Part shown: piece by piece, positions 23,743-26,499 of the stretch
Layout of the letters: each line of letters opens with the position of its first letter
Position numbering within the stretch: position 1 is the stretch's first letter
NCBI GenBank assembly: GCA_945788675.1
Contig: CALZMY010000141.1
Location: forward strand, 1 to 26,499
Direction of reading: 5' to 3'
Length of the DNA stretch: 26,499 nucleotides
Origin: an uncultured Gammaproteobacteria bacterium
GTDB lineage: Bacteria; Pseudomonadota; Gammaproteobacteria; SZUA-140
Position numbers and translations under genes: made by a program
The notes under the pieces: generated by a model
What the model saw: only the letters and a program-made list of their open reading frames with translations
Databases searched by the model: none
Told to the model about the DNA's origin: nothing

Positions 23743-23746
23743 AATT
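23707..23746. terminator. Long hairpin at the convergent gene junction, candidate bidirectional terminator
   Basis: AATTCTA-T-AACAGCAG (23707-23722) pairs with CTGCTGTT-C-TAGAATT (23731-23746) around an 8-nt loop, interrupted by a single T/C mismatch. It includes the TPR gene's last codons and its stop (TAG at 23740) and lies 6 bp before the stop of the convergent permease. There is no proper T run on either side, so termination efficiency is uncertain, but the gap is otherwise too short for any other terminator. Confidence 0.55.
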
Positions 23747-23752
23747 TACAGG

Positions 23753-24505
23753 CTAGTCCCTTAGTGCGTTGAATGCGGTGACTGCCCATGCCAGTGACGC
23801 TCCGGCAAATATCGTCAGCACCATCAGTCCCTGCGCGAACACGGCAAGATCCGGCGTCGTGCTGAGCACCGCACGTATTGCATCGACAGCATAGCTGATG
23901 GGGTTTGCAGCGGAGATAAGCTGGATCCAGTCCGGCATGAACTGCTCGGGTACTAGTGCTGATGAAAAGAAGATCAGTGGTAGCGTCATCAGGTTGCCGA
24001 TCATCACCAGCGGTTCTTCGCGTTGCAGTGCAATTGCGAAACCATTTGAAAGTGCAGCAAAACCAACGCCTAATAGAAAGACAATCAACATCGCCATCAA
24101 CAGATAGATGGGGTTCATGTTGAGTGTGGCACCCAGTACCCATGCAACCAGTAACATAATGATCGCCTGTGCGATCACCTGTGCCGAAGAGTGCAACACG
24201 CGGCTAAGGACAATTGCAATGCGTGATACTGGCGAGACCAGCATCTTATCGACGGTACCGGCAGTGATCTCGCGTAACAGGCTGACGCCGGACCACGAAG
24301 AGCCAAACAGTACTGTCATCACCAGGATGCCGGGCACCATAAAGCCCATGTAATCCTGGTCGCCGAGTTGCACGAAGTCTTTAAATAGCTGTCCAAAGAT
24401 CAGCAGCCAGATGAGCGGCTGGATCAGTGTGAACAGTGTCCACATTGGCATGCGCATGGTGATGCGCATGTACTTGTTAAATAGATGCCATGTATCTGCA
24501 AGCAT
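23753..24505 (-). CDS. ABC-2 type transporter permease (DrrB-like)
   Basis: The 250-aa protein has six predicted membrane helices, including TLFTLIQPLIWLLIFGQLF, GFMVPGILVMTVLFGSSW, VLHSSAQVIAQAIIMLLVAW, and a final VLTIFAGASLAWAVTAFNAL. The cytoplasmic motif REITAGTVDKMLVSPVSR and the family segment FFSSALVPEQFMPDWIQLISAANPISYAVDAIR are typical of ABC-2 permeases of the DrrB/NodJ type, which export hydrophobic molecules or carry polysaccharides. It starts 3 nt after the ATPase stop, so the two are translationally coupled and form one transporter. Substrate not predictable. Confidence 0.93.
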   Translation of the reverse strand: MLADTWHLFNKYMRITMRMPMWTLFTLIQPLIWLLIFGQLFKDFVQLGDQDYMGFMVPGILVMTVLFGSSWSGVSLLREITAGTVDKMLVSPVSRIAIVLSRVLHSSAQVIAQAIIMLLVAWVLGATLNMNPIYLLMAMLIVFLLGVGFAALSNGFAIALQREEPLVMIGNLMTLPLIFFSSALVPEQFMPDWIQLISAANPISYAVDAIRAVLSTTPDLAVFAQGLMVLTIFAGASLAWAVTAFNALRD

Positions 24506-24508
24506 GGG

Positions 24509-25822
24509 TTATTTCTCTCCGCCGTCTTTGTTTTTGTTCCACTCGTTATTTTGCCAGTCGCCCTGTTGTGACTCGCCCCACTTCTGTGCACTCTGTGCAT
24601 CAGTGATGGTGTCACTTTCGTTTTTCTGATCGGGCCACTTGTTATCTTTAGACCACGCCCCCTGTTGCCACTGGGCCTCATTTTTATTGTTGGTATCAGC
24701 TTCATTGGCATTGTCTTTATCCTGTAACCAGTCGCTATTTTTCCACGCCTGGTTATCGTCGCCACCTTCGGAGTCGCTATCATCTGCTCCCCACTGGCTC
24801 TTCCACTTGCCGCTGTTACCACCTTTGCCTGCCCACTGTTTCCACCATTCATCACCCTCATCTTCCTTAACTTCGAGAATACTGGTGCCGGTGTACTTGA
24901 GAAAGACATCATCAAGCGTTGGGCGAGAGAGTGAGAGGTTGGCGATCTTTGCATCGTTATCAGCAGCGACTGCCATCAATGCGGCTACATTGGAGCCGCC
25001 ATCCTCAACATACAGGTGCAGTTTGTTATCTTCCCATGAAGTGTCTTTAATGTAAGATTGTTGCTGAGCATAATGAAAGAATGCCTGTTCATTTTTACCG
25101 ACATCATCAAAGGTCACCGTGATTGAATCGCCATGAATGCTGTTTTTCAGCGCGTCGGGAGTGTCGATCACCTGTACCTTGCCGTTGTTGATGATCGCGA
25201 CCTGATGTGACAGATTGTCTGCCTCTTCAAGATAGTGAGTGGTTAGCAGGATAGTGAGCCCAAATTCCTTGTTGAGTTTGTCGATGTGTTTCCACAGGAT
25301 TTTGCGGTTCTTGATATCGAGCCCTAGTGTTGGTTCATCAAGGAATAGAATCTTGGGGCGGTGAATTAGCGCGCAGGCGATATCGAGTTTTCTACGCATT
25401 CCACCAGAATAGGCGCTCACAAGATTATCGATGCTGTTGTCGAGTTCAAAATAGCCTGCAAGCTCTTTGATTCGCGCGTTGATATCGGCCTTTTTCATAC
25501 GATACAGGTGGCCTTGCAACACCATGTTCTCGCGTCCGGTCAGGAAGTAATCGATACCGGTCTGTTGCGCCACGACCCCGATCGCTTGACGAACCTCCAG
25601 GGAATGGGTGTCGACATCGAAACCTGAGACAACCACCTTGCCTTCATCAAAGCCACATAGCGTGGAGGCGGCACGTATTGTGGTGCTTTTGCCCGCGCCG
25701 TTAGGCCCCAGCAGTGCCATGATCTCGCCCTCTTTGATATCAAGGTTGAGTGCATCGACGGCTCTGTTGTCGGGGGGATAGATTTTGGTCAGACCTTTAA
25801 TCTGGATCGCAAGGTTTGTCAT
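24509..25822 (-). CDS. ABC transporter ATP-binding protein (DrrA-like) with Trp-rich C-terminal tail
   Basis: Residues 1 to about 320 are a complete DrrA-type ATPase: Walker A GPNGAGKST (39-47), Q-loop VVAQQTGIDYFLTGREN, signature YSGGMRRKLDIACALI, Walker B ILFLDEPTLGLD, and switch His LLTTHYLEEAD, then the family's C-terminal domain ending SLSRPTLDDVFLKYTG. Standard members stop about here (310-330 aa). This one continues for 114 residues (324-437) of low-complexity sequence rich in Asp, Asn, Gln, Lys, Ser and Gly with 13 Trp spaced at irregular intervals (DEWWKQWAGK, AWKNSDWLQD, GDWQNNEWNKNKDGGEK). It would lie in the cytoplasm and has no known function. The stop is 3 nt before the permease ATG, so the tail is not a read-through artefact of an obvious kind. 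Confidence 0.93.
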   Translation of the reverse strand: MTNLAIQIKGLTKIYPPDNRAVDALNLDIKEGEIMALLGPNGAGKSTTIRAASTLCGFDEGKVVVSGFDVDTHSLEVRQAIGVVAQQTGIDYFLTGRENMVLQGHLYRMKKADINARIKELAGYFELDNSIDNLVSAYSGGMRRKLDIACALIHRPKILFLDEPTLGLDIKNRKILWKHIDKLNKEFGLTILLTTHYLEEADNLSHQVAIINNGKVQVIDTPDALKNSIHGDSITVTFDDVGKNEQAFFHYAQQQSYIKDTSWEDNKLHLYVEDGGSNVAALMAVAADNDAKIANLSLSRPTLDDVFLKYTGTSILEVKEDEGDEWWKQWAGKGGNSGKWKSQWGADDSDSEGGDDNQAWKNSDWLQDKDNANEADTNNKNEAQWQQGAWSKDNKWPDQKNESDTITDAQSAQKWGESQQGDWQNNEWNKNKDGGEK

Positions 25823-25868
25823 TGTTGTCTATTCAGCCATTTAGTCAGTAGAATTATGCAGAACGCAT

Positions 25869-25898
25869 AGTATATCTCTCTTTTTCGGCAAATCACAA
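25869..25898 (-). promoter_or_regulatory. Candidate sigma-70 promoter of the ABC transporter operon
   Basis: On the minus strand TTGTGA (25893-25898) and TATACT (25869-25874) are 18 bp apart. It would give a leader of about 40 nt. The -10 matches the consensus at 5 of 6 positions and the -35 at 4 of 6. Confidence 0.5.
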
Positions 25899-25920
25899 AG
25901 CAGCTTAAGGACGGCTTGGC

Positions 25921-25926
25921 TATAAT
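25921..25926 (+). promoter_or_regulatory. Candidate -10 element of tsaD
   Basis: A perfect TATAAT lies 40 nt before the tsaD ATG. No good -35 exists at 16-18 bp upstream, so this is either a weak promoter or one that needs an activator. It shares the 144-bp divergent gap with the ABC promoter. Confidence 0.45.
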
Positions 25927-25966
25927 GTCAGGCTATGATGGTAATGAATAAAAGAGTGGTCATCTG

Positions 25967-26499
25967 ATGCGTGTACTCGGGATTGAGACCTCCTGTGATG
26001 AGACCGGTGTTGCGATCTATGATGCCGAGCGTGGCCTGCTTTCTGACATGCTCTACAGCCAGGTGGCGATGCACGCTGAATATGGCGGAGTGGTGCCTGA
26101 GCTAGCGTCTCGCGACCACGTGCGCAAACTGCTGCCGCTGATCCGTGAGGCGATGCAGCAGGCTGGTACCACACGTGAGCAGATTAATGGCATCGCCTAT
26201 ACCGCAGGGCCAGGGCTAGTGGGCGCACTGCTGGTGGGGGCCGCGGTTGGGCGCAGTCTTGCGTGGGGATGGGATGTACCCGCGGTTGGGGTGCACCACC
26301 TCGAAGGGCACCTGTTGGCGCCGATGCTGGAGGAGAAGCCACCACCGTTTCCCTTCATTGCACTGCTGGTCTCGGGTGGCCACACTATGCTGATTACGGT
26401 TGAAGGCGTGGGGCGCTACAAGATCATCGGTGAATCACTCGATGATGCCGTGGGTGAGGCCTTCGATAAGACCGCTAAATTGCTCGATCTTGGTTATCC
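25967..26499 (+). CDS. tsaD: tRNA N6-threonylcarbamoyladenosine transferase TsaD, N-terminal part
   Basis: TsaD transfers the threonylcarbamoyl group to A37 of tRNAs that read ANN codons, working with TsaB and TsaE. The first 177 residues (of about 340) are inside the window; the frame runs off the right edge. Family motifs are clear: MRVLGIETSCDETGVAIYD, SQVAMHAEYGGVVPELASRDH, and TAGPGLVGALLVG. The metal-binding HxxxH appears as VHHLEGHL near 110-115, followed by ALLVSGGHTMLI and GESLDDAVGEAFDKTAKLL. In many gammaproteobacteria it is the divergent neighbour of rpsU; here it is next to ABC transporter genes instead. Confidence 0.98.
   Translation, partial: MRVLGIETSCDETGVAIYDAERGLLSDMLYSQVAMHAEYGGVVPELASRDHVRKLLPLIREAMQQAGTTREQINGIAYTAGPGLVGALLVGAAVGRSLAWGWDVPAVGVHHLEGHLLAPMLEEKPPPFPFIALLVSGGHTMLITVEGVGRYKIIGESLDDAVGEAFDKTAKLLDLGY

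Noticed and set aside
24424..24954. 176-codon open frame in another frame over the Trp-rich tail of the ABC ATPase
   Set aside because: It overlaps both ABC genes, has a composition rich in Arg, Met, Thr and Ser with no domain, and is best explained as a shadow of the low-complexity tail.

Overview
The window reads as a gammaproteobacterial chromosome segment. Evidence for this is the rpsU-yqeY-dnaG-rpoD macromolecular-synthesis operon with a CAU-anticodon tRNA beyond rpoD, a complete moaA-moaC-moaD-moaE set, and tsaD. Species is not identifiable from the sequence alone. The informational and molybdopterin genes look like vertical core genes. The stretch from about 11.5 to 23.7 kb is visibly more AT-rich, uses TTG starts, and encodes mostly envelope proteins of poorly known families.

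Layout, left to right. (1) 1-680: the 3' end of a kinesin-light-chain-type TPR gene with near-identical 126-bp repeats, and a small unknown gene. (2) 683-5460, minus strand: tRNA (CAU), rpoD, dnaG, yqeY, rpsU, with a readable rpsU promoter and rpoD terminator. (3) 5542-7338, minus strand: a kelch-repeat protein followed closely by moeB. (4) 7805-10206, plus strand: moaA, moaC, moaD, moaE. Together with moeB this covers cyclic pyranopterin formation, molybdopterin synthase, and MoaD activation. (5) 10418-11520: a NikR-like metal regulator and a histidine phosphatase. (6) 11730-12961: a strong promoter, a folded leader RNA, and a secreted protein of unknown family, closed by a terminator. (7) 13040-14893: two tandem LolA-like periplasmic proteins, closed by a terminator. 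(8) 14901-23742: a promoter overlapped by an inverted-repeat operator, then a ribbon-helix-helix/zinc-ribbon regulator, a DUF1302-like outer-membrane barrel, an RND/MMPL transporter, a second outer-membrane barrel, and a large TPR protein ending in an outer-membrane barrel. (9) 23753-25822, minus strand: a DrrAB-type ABC transporter whose ATPase carries a Trp-rich tail. (10) 25967-end: tsaD, cut by the window edge.

The best candidate for an undescribed system is regions 6-8, possibly with 9. A proton-driven RND/MMPL pump, two lipid-carrier-like LolA-fold proteins, two outer-membrane barrels and a TPR-barrel porin would together span inner membrane, periplasm and outer membrane. The parts resemble known hydrophobic-cargo exporters (RND/MMPL with LolA-like and DUF1302 partners; the RND-periplasmic-TPR sterol transporters BstABC) and polysaccharide secretins with TPR-barrel architecture (BcsC, PgaA, PelB). 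This particular combination, its dedicated regulator with an operator lying in its own promoter, and the similar Trp-rich low-complexity segments in the RND pump and the neighbouring ABC ATPase are not something I can assign to a named system. Cargo is unknown.

In many gammaproteobacteria tsaD lies next to and divergent from rpsU. Here about 20.6 kb separates them, so this whole block may be an insertion or rearrangement at that junction.
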